Source of the DNA: Planctomycetota bacterium
GTDB lineage: Bacteria > Planctomycetota > UBA1135 > GCA-002686595
Direction of reading: 5' to 3'
Assembly: GCA_029248265.1 (NCBI GenBank)
Contig: JAQWJQ010000013.1
Coordinates: forward strand, 1 to 50,582
Length of the DNA: 50,582 nt
A model generated the notes under the pieces. It saw only the letters and a program-made list of their open reading frames with translations. It was not told the DNA's origin and searched no databases. Both the position numbers and the translations under genes were made by a program. Below are positions 33,262 to 41,910 of this stretch, piece after piece (positions within the stretch are counted from its first letter, which is position 1; every line of letters starts with the position of its first letter).

Positions 33262-34314
33262 TCAACGGAGGGGCGTGACGCCCAAGCCCTCGACGATGTC
33301 GAGGAAGGCTCCCGTGAACTCCACCGCCTGCTCGGCGTCCAGGTGGGACCACTCCGGCGGGTCGAGACCGAGGCGGTCTGGATAGTCGGTGTAGTGGACC
33401 CCGTCCGCGGCGGTCTCTTGGACCACGCGGTCGAAGCAGGCCTCACGCGGGAAGACCTTGGTCTCCACGTCGAGGAAGCTGCCGCTCGAGGGATAGCGCA
33501 CGAAGACCACTCGACTGCCGCGGCGCTCAAGGGCGTCGATGTCTGCCTTCGCTCGGGCGACGAGGGCGTCCATGTCGGTCAGTCCGGTTTCCTCCTGAAT
33601 GACCGTGATGGTGCGGTAGATGTCGAGCTGCCATTCGAGGATGTCCGGGTCCTGGAGCCCGCGCTCGGTGAAGCGCAAGGCGTTGTCCTTGCTGTTATCC
33701 GCGGAGTGCGGGAACAGGGCCGGCTTCCTCGAGCCCTCACGGTTCGGGAGCAGGAGCGCCTCCCGTAGGCGCTGGATGGGCGAGCAGGCGTCCGTGTTGA
33801 ACAGGGGGTACGCGTTCTGGATCGGGAGCCAGAGCTGCTCGTGGAGCCGGTACGCCAGGGACCACCGCTTCATCTCCACGCCAGCGACGACGCCGACCAT
33901 GCGCGCGGCGAAGCCGCTCTGCTCTTTGATGAACGCGAAGCTCGGCGCGAGGCTGATGTAGACATCGCCCCTGAAGGTCTCCCGCGCGGCCAATTTGGAC
34001 AGCACGTGCCACGGCGGGCTGCCGGGCCAGGCGAGCATGATCGGCCGGCGGCCGGTGCGCTCTTCCCAGACGTCCATGTCCATGCCGAACTGCATTCGAG
34101 ACGCGCCCAGGAGCACGGTTTGGTCGTCGGGTGCCGCCTCGAAGCGCATCCAGTGCGAGGTCCAGGTCTCGGCCGCCCAGGGGGCGCTGGGGAGGACGTC
34201 GCGCTCTCTGGCGTCGAGCTCGGTCGCGATGAGGAGGGCGGTCAGGGTCAGCACGGCGCCGCCCAGGGCGGCTCTCCAGTCCGTTCGCTGGGGGAGGGGT
34301 CGTTGGAGCTTCAT
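33262..34314 (-). CDS. SGNH-like membrane-anchored partner of the MBOAT acyltransferase
   Basis: 350 residues with one N-terminal hydrophobic segment (ALGGAVLTLTALLIATELDA) that probably remains as an anchor. TVLLGASRMQFGMDMDVWEE (about 65-84) has the form of an SGNH block I, with Ser in GASR, and PPEWSHLDAEQAVEF near the C-terminus supplies a candidate Asp/His pair. This resembles the AlgJ/AlgX and DltD-like partners that work with MBOAT acyltransferases. The gene starts four bases after the stop of the MBOAT gene, so the two are translationally coupled. Inference: it completes transfer of an acyl group onto an exported polymer on the outer face of the membrane. The exact family was not recognised. 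Confidence 0.7.
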   Translation of the reverse strand: MKLQRPLPQRTDWRAALGGAVLTLTALLIATELDARERDVLPSAPWAAETWTSHWMRFEAAPDDQTVLLGASRMQFGMDMDVWEERTGRRPIMLAWPGSPPWHVLSKLAARETFRGDVYISLAPSFAFIKEQSGFAARMVGVVAGVEMKRWSLAYRLHEQLWLPIQNAYPLFNTDACSPIQRLREALLLPNREGSRKPALFPHSADNSKDNALRFTERGLQDPDILEWQLDIYRTITVIQEETGLTDMDALVARAKADIDALERRGSRVVFVRYPSSGSFLDVETKVFPREACFDRVVQETAADGVHYTDYPDRLGLDPPEWSHLDAEQAVEFTGAFLDIVEGLGVTPLR

Positions 34315-34318
34315 GGGA

Positions 34319-35740
34319 TCAGAACTGGAAGTAGATGAACGCGCTGCTGCCGCCGCCGGTGGCGATGATGAAGTAGGCCATGGTGGACCAGCCGATGACG
34401 ACCAGCCACGTGGGAAGGCCGGTGGCCCAGTCTTCGAGGCGAGTCTCTCGGAAGCGCCAATGGGCGAGGAGCATCCCCACGACGATCAGCCCCACCAGGA
34501 GCATGTCGTAGGTCTGGACGACCATGACCGTCTCGGCGTGCAGGCCGAAGAGCGAGCCGAACATGCTCATGCAGCCGGCCCAGCTCCCAGCGGCGAAGAA
34601 GACCCACGCGAGGGAGACGAAGAAGAAGGTCACGAGGGCGCCCAGGAAGGCTGTCCCGCGGCCCGCTTCGAGGGCGCGCCGACCTGCGTTCGGAAAGAAG
34701 AGGCGTTCCAGCACGAGGTAGAGCCCATGGACCCCGCCCCAGACGACGAAGCGCCAGCTGGCGCCGTGCCACAACCCGCCCAGGAGCATGGTGATGACCA
34801 GGTTGCGGTAGGTCGCCGACACGCCGCCCCGGTTTCCGCCGAGGGGGATGTAGAGGTAGTCCCGAAGCCAGGTCGACAGGGAGATGTGCCACCGGCGCCA
34901 GAAGTCCGAGAACCCCACGGCCGCGTACGGGCAACGGAAGTTGTCCGGCAGGGAGAAGCCAAGGCACAGGGCCACGCCGATGGCGCACATGGAGTAGCCC
35001 GAGAAGTCGAAGAAGATCTGGCCGGAGAAGGCGAGCACGCCCGCCCATGCGTCGAGCATCGCCACGGGGGTGGCGGAGCCGAAGGCGTCGGCCACGACCA
35101 GTGAGAGCACGGCGTCCGCGAGGACCGCCTTCTGGAACAGGCCCCAGGTGAAGAGCATCGCGCCCCAGACGAACTGGGCCATGTCGGCCTGGTGCGGCTC
35201 CTTGAACTGGGGGAGGAGCTGCTGGGGACGCACGATCGGCCCCGCGACCAGCTGCGGGAAGAACGTCACGAAGAGCGCGAAGTCCTGGAACGACGGTTCG
35301 GGCTCGCTCTGACGTCGGTACACGTCGATCGTGTAGGAGAGCGTCTGGAAGGTGTAGAAGGAGATCCCGACGGGGAGGACGATGCTCCAGGTGGCGGGCT
35401 CGAAGGTGACACCGGCCAGGGCGACCACGTCCACGAACAGCTCGGTCAGCAGGGCGCCGTACTTGAAGAAGCCGAGCATCCCCAGGTTCACCGCGAGGCT
35501 GCAGAGGAGCAAGAGCTTGCGCCGTCCCGCGCGCTCCTCCTTGTGCATGGACTTCGCCACGGAGAAGTCGACGACGGTCGACAGCCACAGGAGCAGCACG
35601 AACGGCGGGCTCCAGGCGGCGTAGAACAGGTAGCTACCTGCGAGGAGGATCCGCTTCTTGGCAGTCCACGAGAGCCGCGAGTAGTGCGCGGCGAGGATCA
35701 CTCCAAAGAAGAGGAGGAATCCGAACGAGTTGAAGAGCAT
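34319..35740 (-). CDS. MBOAT-family O-acyltransferase (AlgI/DltB-like)
   Basis: 473 residues from the ATG at 35740, where MLFNSFGFLLFFGVILAAHY begins; the upstream in-frame residues are not needed. About 11 hydrophobic segments are visible. MBOAT signatures are LPVGISFYTFQTLSYTIDVYR (about 122-142), FVTFFPQLVAGPI, the conserved region FSDFWRRWHISLSTWLRDYLYIPLGGNR, and the catalytic-histidine segment LLGGLWHGASWRFVVWGG. These are the marks of AlgI, which O-acetylates alginate, and of related PatA/DltB enzymes. The product should pass acyl groups across the membrane to an exopolysaccharide or wall polymer. The SGNH-like partner gene follows after four bases. No polysaccharide biosynthesis genes are in the window, so the acceptor is unknown. 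Confidence 0.93.
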   Translation of the reverse strand: MLFNSFGFLLFFGVILAAHYSRLSWTAKKRILLAGSYLFYAAWSPPFVLLLWLSTVVDFSVAKSMHKEERAGRRKLLLLCSLAVNLGMLGFFKYGALLTELFVDVVALAGVTFEPATWSIVLPVGISFYTFQTLSYTIDVYRRQSEPEPSFQDFALFVTFFPQLVAGPIVRPQQLLPQFKEPHQADMAQFVWGAMLFTWGLFQKAVLADAVLSLVVADAFGSATPVAMLDAWAGVLAFSGQIFFDFSGYSMCAIGVALCLGFSLPDNFRCPYAAVGFSDFWRRWHISLSTWLRDYLYIPLGGNRGGVSATYRNLVITMLLGGLWHGASWRFVVWGGVHGLYLVLERLFFPNAGRRALEAGRGTAFLGALVTFFFVSLAWVFFAAGSWAGCMSMFGSLFGLHAETVMVVQTYDMLLVGLIVVGMLLAHWRFRETRLEDWATGLPTWLVVIGWSTMAYFIIATGGGSSAFIYFQF

Positions 35741-35917
35741 CGGGCAGACGAGCGGGCGCTCGTGATGCAGGGCAAGGGAGCCGGGGTTCCTGGGGCAGAG
35801 GAACAAGCCAGCCTAGGCAGGACACGGAATGGACCAAATGTCGCAGGACGGGTCCATGCGCGAGTGACCCTTTTGGCGAAGGGGTGCTGAGGGGGCCAGG
35901 GGGCGCTTGGTGAGGCC

Positions 35918-36136
35918 TTGTTCAGAGCCTGGTTCGAGGGGGGGCGGCCGTCGCTCTCCTTGGGGCCTGCCGTCTGGACCGAGTCCGCTGGCCGAGCGGC
36001 CCGACCTCGCACCCTCGAGCTCTACGACCTCCACACCGACCCGCACGAGCTCAACGATCTCCTCCTCTCGAGCCCCGGGCCGACCGCTCACGCGCTTCGC
36101 GATCGCCTCCAGGCGCTCATCCCCCGGTTCCCGTGA
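35918..36136 (+). pseudogene. Relic of a sulfatase C-terminus, in the 35741-36203 gap
   Basis: A plus-strand frame ending at TGA 36134-36136 contains RTLELYDLHTDPHELNDLL followed by HALRDRLQALIP, the classical C-terminal segment of type I sulfatases (LYDLxxDPxExxNL, then a final helix). Nothing of the roughly 450 upstream residues, including the formylglycine motif, is present. The frame upstream of residue 25 is not sulfatase-like. It is a deletion remnant between the MBOAT and dnaE2 genes. I see nothing else in 35741-36203 apart from the upstream region of the MBOAT gene. Confidence 0.65.
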
Positions 36137-36203
36137 CCCCGCTCGGAGCGAGCCTCCCCGCTCGACCCAGCCAGGACCCAAGTCTCGCGTCGGTGGAGCC
36201 CGT

Positions 36204-39200
36204 TCAATGAAAGTCCCTGGACCCGCCGCTGATGCCGGCGGCGAGGTCGTCGAGGCCTTCGAACCGATCGACGACGACGTGGACGACCTCGCCTGAGCGG
36301 TCGACGCGGCCCTCGACCAGGAGGAGGACGCCGTGGCGGGCGATGGCGCGGTGGCGCTCGTAGGTCTTCGGGTGGACGACGAGGTTGGAGGTGCCGGTCT
36401 CGTCCTCGAGGGTGATGAAGATGATGCCCTGGGCGGTGGCGGGGCGCTGACGGACGAGGACCATGCCGGCGACCGCGACGCGGGCGTCCTGGGGGCAGCG
36501 GGGCTCGTCGAGGAGGGCGGCGGCGGTGAGGGCGCGGCGGTGATCGAGGGCGGGGCGCAGGAAGGAGACGGGGTGGGCCTTGAGGGAGAGGCCCTGGGTG
36601 GCGTAGTCGCGGACGACCTCGGTGAGGGGGGCGATGGGGGGCAGGGCCTCGGCGCCGGCGCCGCCGTCGGTGTCCACGTGGGCGAAGAGGCCGGGCTCGG
36701 AGAGGTCCTCGTCACGCAGGGCGCGCACGGCCCAGAGGGCGGCCTTGCGGTCGAGCTCGAGGGAGCCGAAGGCGTCGGCGGAGGCCAGGGGGCGCAGGCG
36801 AGAGGCGCGTAGCCCGGACTGGCGCTGGAGCTCGTCCACCGAGCGGAAGGGGCGGTTGAGGCGGGCGCGGGCCGCGCTGATGGCGTCGGCGGTGGGCTGG
36901 CGGAGGCCCTTCACGAGGCACATCCCCAAGCGCAGGGCAGGGCCCTCCATGGAGCAGTCCCACCGGCTGTGGTTCACGTCGACCGGGCGTACCTCGACCC
37001 CGTGGCGCTCGGCGTCCTGCACGAGCTGGGCCGGGGCATAGAAGCCCATGGGCTGGCTGTTGATGAGGGCGCCGCAGAAGGCGCCGGGGTGGTAGAGCTT
37101 CAGCCACGAGGACACGTAGACCAGCAGGGCGAAGCTCGCGGCGTGGGACTCGGGAAAGCCGTACTCGCTGAAGCCCTCCAGCTGGCGGAAGATGCGCTGG
37201 GCGAAGGCCTCGTCGTAGCCGTTGTCGAGCATGCCCTCGACCAGCTGCTCGCCGTAGCGCTGCATCAGGTCGCTCTTGCGCTTCCACGCGGCCATGGCCC
37301 GGCGCAGCTTGTCGGCCTCGCCGGGCGTGAAGCCCGCGGCCACCACCGCCAGCGCCATGGCCTGCTCCTGGAAGAGCGGTACGCCGAGGGTCTTCTCGAG
37401 CACCCGTCGCACCTCCGGGCTCGGGTAGGTGACCGCCTCGGTCCCGTCCCGCCGCCGCAGGTAGGGGTGCACCATGTCCCCCTGGATCGGACCCGGGCGC
37501 ACGATCGCCACCTCGACCACCAGGTCGTAGAACTCCACGGGCTTGAGCCGCGGCAGCATCGACATCTGCGCCCGCGACTCGATCTGGAAGACGCCCATGG
37601 TGTCGGCGCGGCACATCATCTCGTACACCGCCGGGTCCTCCGGCGGGATCGTGTGCATGGTGAAGCCGCCTTCCTCGGGCACCTCGAAGCCGCGCTCCGC
37701 GCCGCTCTCGTCCACCAGCTCGAAGGTCTTGCGGATGGCCGTCAGCATCCCGAGGCCCAGGAGGTCCACCTTCAGGATCCCGAGCGCGTCGATGTCGTCC
37801 TTGTCCCACTCGATCACCGTGCGGTCGGCCATGGACGCGTTCTCGATGGGGACCATCTCGGTCAGGAGGTCCTCGGTGATCACGAAGCCGCCCACGTGCT
37901 GGGACAGGTGGCGGGGGAAGCCGAGGATCTCCTTCGTCAGCGCCATGAAGCGGCGCGTGGCCGGCGCCGCGGGGTCGAGGCCGTGGGCGGCGAGGCCCAC
38001 GCTGCCGTTCTCCTCGGCGGCGGCGCCGACGCCGTCGGTCCACCAGTCGATGTCCTTGGCGAGAGCGTCCACCAGCTCCGGTGAGAAGCCGAGCGCCTTG
38101 CCCACGTCGCGTACGGCGCTGCGCCCGCGGTAGCTGATGACCTCGGCGGTCAGCGCGGCGCGGTCCCGGCCGTAGCGCCGGTACACGTACTGCAGCACCT
38201 CCTCGCGCCGCTCGTGCTCGAAGTCGATGTCGATGTCGGGCGGTTCGCCGCGCTCCTTGGAGAGGAAGCGCTCGAACAGCAGGTCGATGCGGTCAGGGTC
38301 TACCGCCGTCACCCCGAGGCAGTAGCACACCGCCGAGTTCGCCGCCGCGCCGCGCCCCTGGCACATGATCTCCTGCGCGCGGGCGAAGCGCACGATGTCG
38401 TGCACCGTGAGGAAGTACGGCGCGTAGTCGAGCTCCTCGATCAGCTGGAACTCGTGCTCGATGCGCGCCCGGGTCTCGGGCGGCACGCCGTGTGGGTAGC
38501 GCTCCGCCGCCCCGCGCCAGGTCTCGTCCACCAGGGTCTCCAGGGCCGTGCGCCCGTCCGTGCGCACCTCCGAGGGGTAGTGGTAGCGCAGCTCCGAGAG
38601 GGAGAAGCGCGCCGCCTCCTGGGCGAGCTCCGCGGCCCGCGCGGTGAGCGGCCCGTGGCCGTGGAACAGGCGCGCCATCTCTGCGGGAGCCTTGAGGTGC
38701 CGCTCGGCGTTGGGGAACAGGTCGGCGCCCACGGTGTCCACGGGCTGCCCCACGCGGATGGCGGTGAGCACGTCCTGCAGCGCTCGGCGCCGTCGCTCGT
38801 GATAGTGCACGTCGTTGAGGGCGACCAGCGGCGCGTCCACCCGCGCCCCGAGGCGCGCGGCGCGCTCACGCTCGGCCCGGTCGTCGGGCCCATACAAGGC
38901 GCAGGCCCCGAGGAACAGGCGGTCCGGGTTCATGGCGCCCCGCAGCCGGGACACGGCGCGCTCGTGCTGCGTCCAGGTCGGCTGCGCCACCGCGAGCTCC
39001 GGCGGGAGCACCACGGCGAGGAGGCCCTCCTGGTGCTCGAGGAGGTCGTCGAGGTCCAGGTGGCACGACCCCTTCTCGGCTCGCCGCTTGCCGCGGGTGA
39101 GCAGCCGAGAGAGCCGCCCGTAGCCCGGGCGGTCCCGGGGGAACACGAGCACCTCGGGGGCGCCCCCCTCCTCAAGGTCGAAGCTGAGCCGCGCGCCGAC

Positions 39201-39497
39201 CGCGAGCCCGATGCCGCACTCCTCCGCCGCCACGTGGGCGCGCACCACGCCCGCCAGGGAGTTACGGTCCGCGATGGCCGCGGCGCGGTGCCCGAGGGCG
39301 GCGGCGGTGTGCACCAGCTCCTCGGGGTGGCTCGCGCCCCGCAGGAAGCTGAAGTTCGACGCCACCGCGAGCTCGGCGTAGGGCGTCCCCGTCGACGCGT
39401 TTGCCGTGGGGGGCAGGCTCTGCTCAGCGGGGGCTGACCGGACGCCCGGGGCCTTCGCGGGGTGGGGGGTGATCTTGGTGGACGGGAGCTCGGGCAC
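36204..39497 (-). CDS. dnaE2: Error-prone DNA polymerase DnaE2 (ImuC)
   Basis: 1097 residues with a GTG start. After about 38 non-conserved residues the PHP domain begins (YAELAVASNFSFLRGASHPEE). Further family marks are CQGRGAAANSAVCYCLGVT and GEPPDIDIDFEHERREEV, which holds two of the catalytic aspartates near residue 420, then KVDLLGLGMLTAIRK. SHAASFALLVYVSSWLKLYHP lies in the C-terminal half, and the OB-fold at the end reads GIIFITLEDETGTSNLVVHP. Length and the absence of a proofreading-competent PHP histidine set fit DnaE2 and not the replicative DnaE1. It performs translesion synthesis in the cytoplasm, usually with ImuA and ImuB, neither of which is in the window. SOS control is expected but no LexA site could be fixed; an AT-rich stretch lies just upstream (39508-39525). 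Confidence 0.95.
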   Translation of the reverse strand: MPELPSTKITPHPAKAPGVRSAPAEQSLPPTANASTGTPYAELAVASNFSFLRGASHPEELVHTAAALGHRAAAIADRNSLAGVVRAHVAAEECGIGLAVGARLSFDLEEGGAPEVLVFPRDRPGYGRLSRLLTRGKRRAEKGSCHLDLDDLLEHQEGLLAVVLPPELAVAQPTWTQHERAVSRLRGAMNPDRLFLGACALYGPDDRAERERAARLGARVDAPLVALNDVHYHERRRRALQDVLTAIRVGQPVDTVGADLFPNAERHLKAPAEMARLFHGHGPLTARAAELAQEAARFSLSELRYHYPSEVRTDGRTALETLVDETWRGAAERYPHGVPPETRARIEHEFQLIEELDYAPYFLTVHDIVRFARAQEIMCQGRGAAANSAVCYCLGVTAVDPDRIDLLFERFLSKERGEPPDIDIDFEHERREEVLQYVYRRYGRDRAALTAEVISYRGRSAVRDVGKALGFSPELVDALAKDIDWWTDGVGAAAEENGSVGLAAHGLDPAAPATRRFMALTKEILGFPRHLSQHVGGFVITEDLLTEMVPIENASMADRTVIEWDKDDIDALGILKVDLLGLGMLTAIRKTFELVDESGAERGFEVPEEGGFTMHTIPPEDPAVYEMMCRADTMGVFQIESRAQMSMLPRLKPVEFYDLVVEVAIVRPGPIQGDMVHPYLRRRDGTEAVTYPSPEVRRVLEKTLGVPLFQEQAMALAVVAAGFTPGEADKLRRAMAAWKRKSDLMQRYGEQLVEGMLDNGYDEAFAQRIFRQLEGFSEYGFPESHAASFALLVYVSSWLKLYHPGAFCGALINSQPMGFYAPAQLVQDAERHGVEVRPVDVNHSRWDCSMEGPALRLGMCLVKGLRQPTADAISAARARLNRPFRSVDELQRQSGLRASRLRPLASADAFGSLELDRKAALWAVRALRDEDLSEPGLFAHVDTDGGAGAEALPPIAPLTEVVRDYATQGLSLKAHPVSFLRPALDHRRALTAAALLDEPRCPQDARVAVAGMVLVRQRPATAQGIIFITLEDETGTSNLVVHPKTYERHRAIARHGVLLLVEGRVDRSGEVVHVVVDRFEGLDDLAAGISGGSRDFH

Positions 39498-39608
39498 ACC
39501 CCGATGGTAGGCTTTTGTTAGGTACCGTGGTGCCTCGGGCGCTGCGGTCGTGACAGGCCAGGGGCCCGGGCCTCATTCCGGGTCTCCGTCGATTCTCTCC
39601 CCGCCCCC

Positions 39609-39680
39609 ATGCGATTGCCCCACGCCTTCGCGGGCCTCCTCACCCTCACCCTCCCCGCCGCCGCCCAGGGGGCCATCTCG
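39609..39680 (+). pseudogene. Orphan signal peptide upstream of the STN-like gene
   Basis: From ATG 39609 the frame reads MRLPHAFAGLLTLTLPAAAQG, a textbook signal peptide with an Ala-x-Ala cleavage site. It then degenerates into Arg-rich sequence at a tandem repeat (39677-39717) and only by chance stays in frame with the gene at 39819. It looks like the 5' remnant of a deleted exported-protein gene. A use as an alternative start for the next gene seems unlikely because 39819 has its own signal peptide. Confidence 0.45.
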
Positions 39681-39717
39681 CCGGGATTCAGGAGGGCTCG
39701 CCGGGATTGCAGGAGGG
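39677..39717 (+). repeat. Two-copy tandem repeat of about 20 bp
   Basis: CTCGCCGGGATTCAGGAGGG (39677-39696) is followed directly by a 21-base copy that has GC in place of the C after GGATT and is otherwise the same (39697-39717). It marks the point where the orphan signal-peptide frame loses sense. Confidence 0.8.
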
Positions 39718-39755
39718 ATCGGCGGATTCGTGTCCGCTGCGAGCGGCGGGGATCA

Positions 39756-39786
39756 GTTCAGGGTGAACGAACCGCACGGTTCACCC
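39756..39786. promoter_or_regulatory. Array of GTTCA/TGAAC half-sites, possible operator
   Basis: GTTCA-GGG-TGAAC (39756-39768) overlaps a larger inverted repeat, GGGTGAAC (39761-39768) with GTTCACCC (39779-39786), and GAACC...GGTTC nests inside it. Three half-sites with the same core within 31 bases suggest a dimeric repressor or activator site 33 bases before the ATG at 39819. It lies some 260 bases upstream of dnaE2 in the other direction. The GAAC/GTTC core recalls LexA boxes of some phyla, but the spacings do not match a known box. Confidence 0.4.
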
Positions 39787-39818
39787 GCCACCACCCCCAA
39801 CAGCCCCCGCCCAGCGCC

Positions 39819-40526
39819 ATGCAACTTCACACCTTCTCCGCCCTCGCCCTCTCCGCCATCGCCGCTGCCTCCGCCTCCTCTGAGTCGACTCCGGCCCCCG
39901 TTGTGGACCACCTTTTCCCCTCCTCCGCCGGCGCCCTCGAGATCACCTTCGACGCCGATGGCAAAGGTCCCTCCTACTTCGAGCTGCTCTCGGACTACGC
40001 CGAGCTCACCGGCCAGTTTGTGACCTACTCGAAGGCGACCCGCGAGCTCCTCGCCGACACCGATGTCCAGCTCGACCGCTCCATGACGATCGATGTCGAG
40101 AGCGTCCAGCACACCACCGAGGTCCTCCTCGCTCAAGCCGGCCTCCACCTCGCCATCGAGAGCGCCAACGGCCCGCAGATCCTCCGGATCCGCGATGCCG
40201 CCACCGAGGGCCGACAGCTGAAGGGCGCGACCATGAACCTGGATGCCGACCGACTCGAGGTCGCCCGGAAGCACCCGGCCATGACCTTCAGCGTCGTCCT
40301 CCCGGTGAGCACCACTGACACCCGCCAGCTGGCCAACAGCGCTCGCTCGATGATCACGGACGCCGATACGATGCAGATCATCCCGGCGGGGCTTCACCCG
40401 AGCCTCATCGTCACGGGGTACGGCGACTGGGTCTATGAGACCGCCCAGTGGATCCTCGAGATCGAGGCCCAGAACCAAGCCCACGCCGCCAAGAAGCAGG
40501 AGGCTGGTGAAGCCGACGCCGAATGA
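39819..40526 (+). CDS. Exported protein with STN/secretin-N0-like domain
   Basis: 235 residues from ATG 39819, which starts its own signal peptide (LHTFSALALSAIAAASASS). Residues about 38-130 resemble the STN or secretin N0/N1 fold: SYFELLSDYAELTGQFVTYS, a strand-helix unit followed by MTIDVESVQHTTEVLLAQAG and LHLAIESANGPQILRI, the pattern seen at the N-terminus of type II/IV secretins and TonB receptors. The second half (MTFSVVLPVSTTDTRQLANS, then IIPAGLHPSLIVTGYGDWV) looks like a second N-domain. There is no secretin barrel. It could be a free-standing periplasmic partner of a secretion or pilus machine. A strong terminator follows, so it is monocistronic. Confidence 0.75.
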   Translation: MQLHTFSALALSAIAAASASSESTPAPVVDHLFPSSAGALEITFDADGKGPSYFELLSDYAELTGQFVTYSKATRELLADTDVQLDRSMTIDVESVQHTTEVLLAQAGLHLAIESANGPQILRIRDAATEGRQLKGATMNLDADRLEVARKHPAMTFSVVLPVSTTDTRQLANSARSMITDADTMQIIPAGLHPSLIVTGYGDWVYETAQWILEIEAQNQAHAAKKQEAGEADAE

Positions 40527-40559
40527 GCGCCGACCCTTCACGCACCTCCGACCCACCTC

Positions 40560-40595
40560 TCCAGGCGCGTCGTCCTTCGGGACGGCGCGCCTGGA
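40560..40595 (+). terminator. Strong terminator with TTCG tetraloop
   Basis: Sixteen paired positions (40560-40575 with 40580-40595), with a single G-T wobble and a stable TTCG loop, 34 bases after the stop at 40526. The best terminator in the window. Confidence 0.9.
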
Positions 40596-40710
40596 CCTGT
40601 TCCGCCTGGCCCCTGCCGCCGCGTTTCGGGACCTGGGCCCGGCGCGTTGTGCCATAGTCGCTGGGAGACTGCGGGATCCACACCGCCTGGAACGTCACGC
40701 CCCGACCGCC

Positions 40711-41910
40711 ATGACCCGTCGAGCACGAAGGACCCGAGCCTGCGCCGCCCTCGGCGCTGCCCTGATTGTGGGCGCCGCTGCGCTGGAGGCGGACGCTGCG
40801 CTTGGGGAACGGCGGGAGGTCCCGGCGGAGCGCGTGCTGAGGAGCGGGAGCCGGAACCTCCTCGGGACCGGCGAGGAGCGCAGCGCCAGCGTTCGGCTGG
40901 GGGACGTGGATGGGGACGGGGACCTCGACGCGGTGGTGGCCAACGGGCGGCACTGGCCGGCGCAGAACCTGGTGCACCTGAACCAGGGTGGGGGGCGCTT
41001 CAACGTGATCCGGCCCCTGGGCGTGGATCGGGCGACCTCCTACGCCACCGAGCTGGTGGACCTCGACGGGGACGGGGACCTGGATATCGCCGTGGGCAAC
41101 GACGTGGCGCCGAACCTGGTCTTCCTGAACGACGGGGAGGGGCGCTTCGAGCGGGCGGGGGGCTTCGGGTCGCCCACGAGCCTGCGGAGCGTGACGGCGG
41201 CGGATGTGGACGGGGACGGCGACCCGGACCTGATCCTGTGCGTGCGCAAGCGGCTGAACGAGATCCACCTCAACGACGGGTCGGGCGGCTTCACCGAGCA
41301 GCGCACCTTCGGGAGGCCCGGGGACTCGACCATCGACGTGGCGGCGGCAGACCTCGACGGCGACGGGGACCTGGACCTGGTGCTCGCGAACCGGGATGGG
41401 CAGGCGAACGCCGTGTTGCTCGGGGACGGGAAAGGGAGCTTCGACGAGCGCCTCGAGTACGGCTCGGGGAGCGACGAGACCCGGGCGGTGGCGGCGGCAG
41501 ACCTGGACGGGGACGGGCACGTGGACTGGGTCGCGGGCAACATCGGCCAGCGGGACGTCCTGTACTTCGGGGACGGCAAGGGCGGCGTGCGCGAGGCGGT
41601 GTCCTTCGGTCCCGAGGACGGCCGGACCTACGCCCTCGCCCTCGCGGACCTCGACCGGGACGGCGTGCTCGACGTGGTCGCGGGCCGCGCGGGGCAGCCG
41701 GACGCGGCTTACCTTCGAGGCGCACCCTCCGAGCCGCTGCGGGAGCGGGTCTTCGGTGAGCCGGAGGACGTCACCTACGGGCTCGACGTCGGCGACGTCA
41801 ACGGCGATGGCTTCCCCGACGTGGCGGTCGCCGTGTCGGACGGGCCCAACCGGATCTATCTGAACCTGCCCCAGCGGCCCGAGCCCCGCCGCGAGCGGCG
41901 CCCCCGATGA
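40711..41910 (+). CDS. Exported FG-GAP/VCBS-repeat propeller protein
   Basis: 399 residues from the ATG at 40711 (signal ACAALGAALIVGAAALEADA). Seven calcium-loop blades follow at a regular spacing of about 45 residues: GDVDGDGDLDAVVA, VDLDGDGDLDIAVG, ADVDGDGDPDLILC, ADLDGDGDLDLVLA, ADLDGDGHVDWVAG, ADLDRDGVLDVVAG and GDVNGDGFPDVAVA. That is one full propeller. There is no ASPIC/UnbV or other C-terminal domain; the end is Arg-rich. Its stop overlaps the start of the PQQ propeller gene as ATGA, so the two exported propellers are made together. Binding partner unknown. Confidence 0.9.
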   Translation: MTRRARRTRACAALGAALIVGAAALEADAALGERREVPAERVLRSGSRNLLGTGEERSASVRLGDVDGDGDLDAVVANGRHWPAQNLVHLNQGGGRFNVIRPLGVDRATSYATELVDLDGDGDLDIAVGNDVAPNLVFLNDGEGRFERAGGFGSPTSLRSVTAADVDGDGDPDLILCVRKRLNEIHLNDGSGGFTEQRTFGRPGDSTIDVAAADLDGDGDLDLVLANRDGQANAVLLGDGKGSFDERLEYGSGSDETRAVAAADLDGDGHVDWVAGNIGQRDVLYFGDGKGGVREAVSFGPEDGRTYALALADLDRDGVLDVVAGRAGQPDAAYLRGAPSEPLRERVFGEPEDVTYGLDVGDVNGDGFPDVAVAVSDGPNRIYLNLPQRPEPRRERRPR

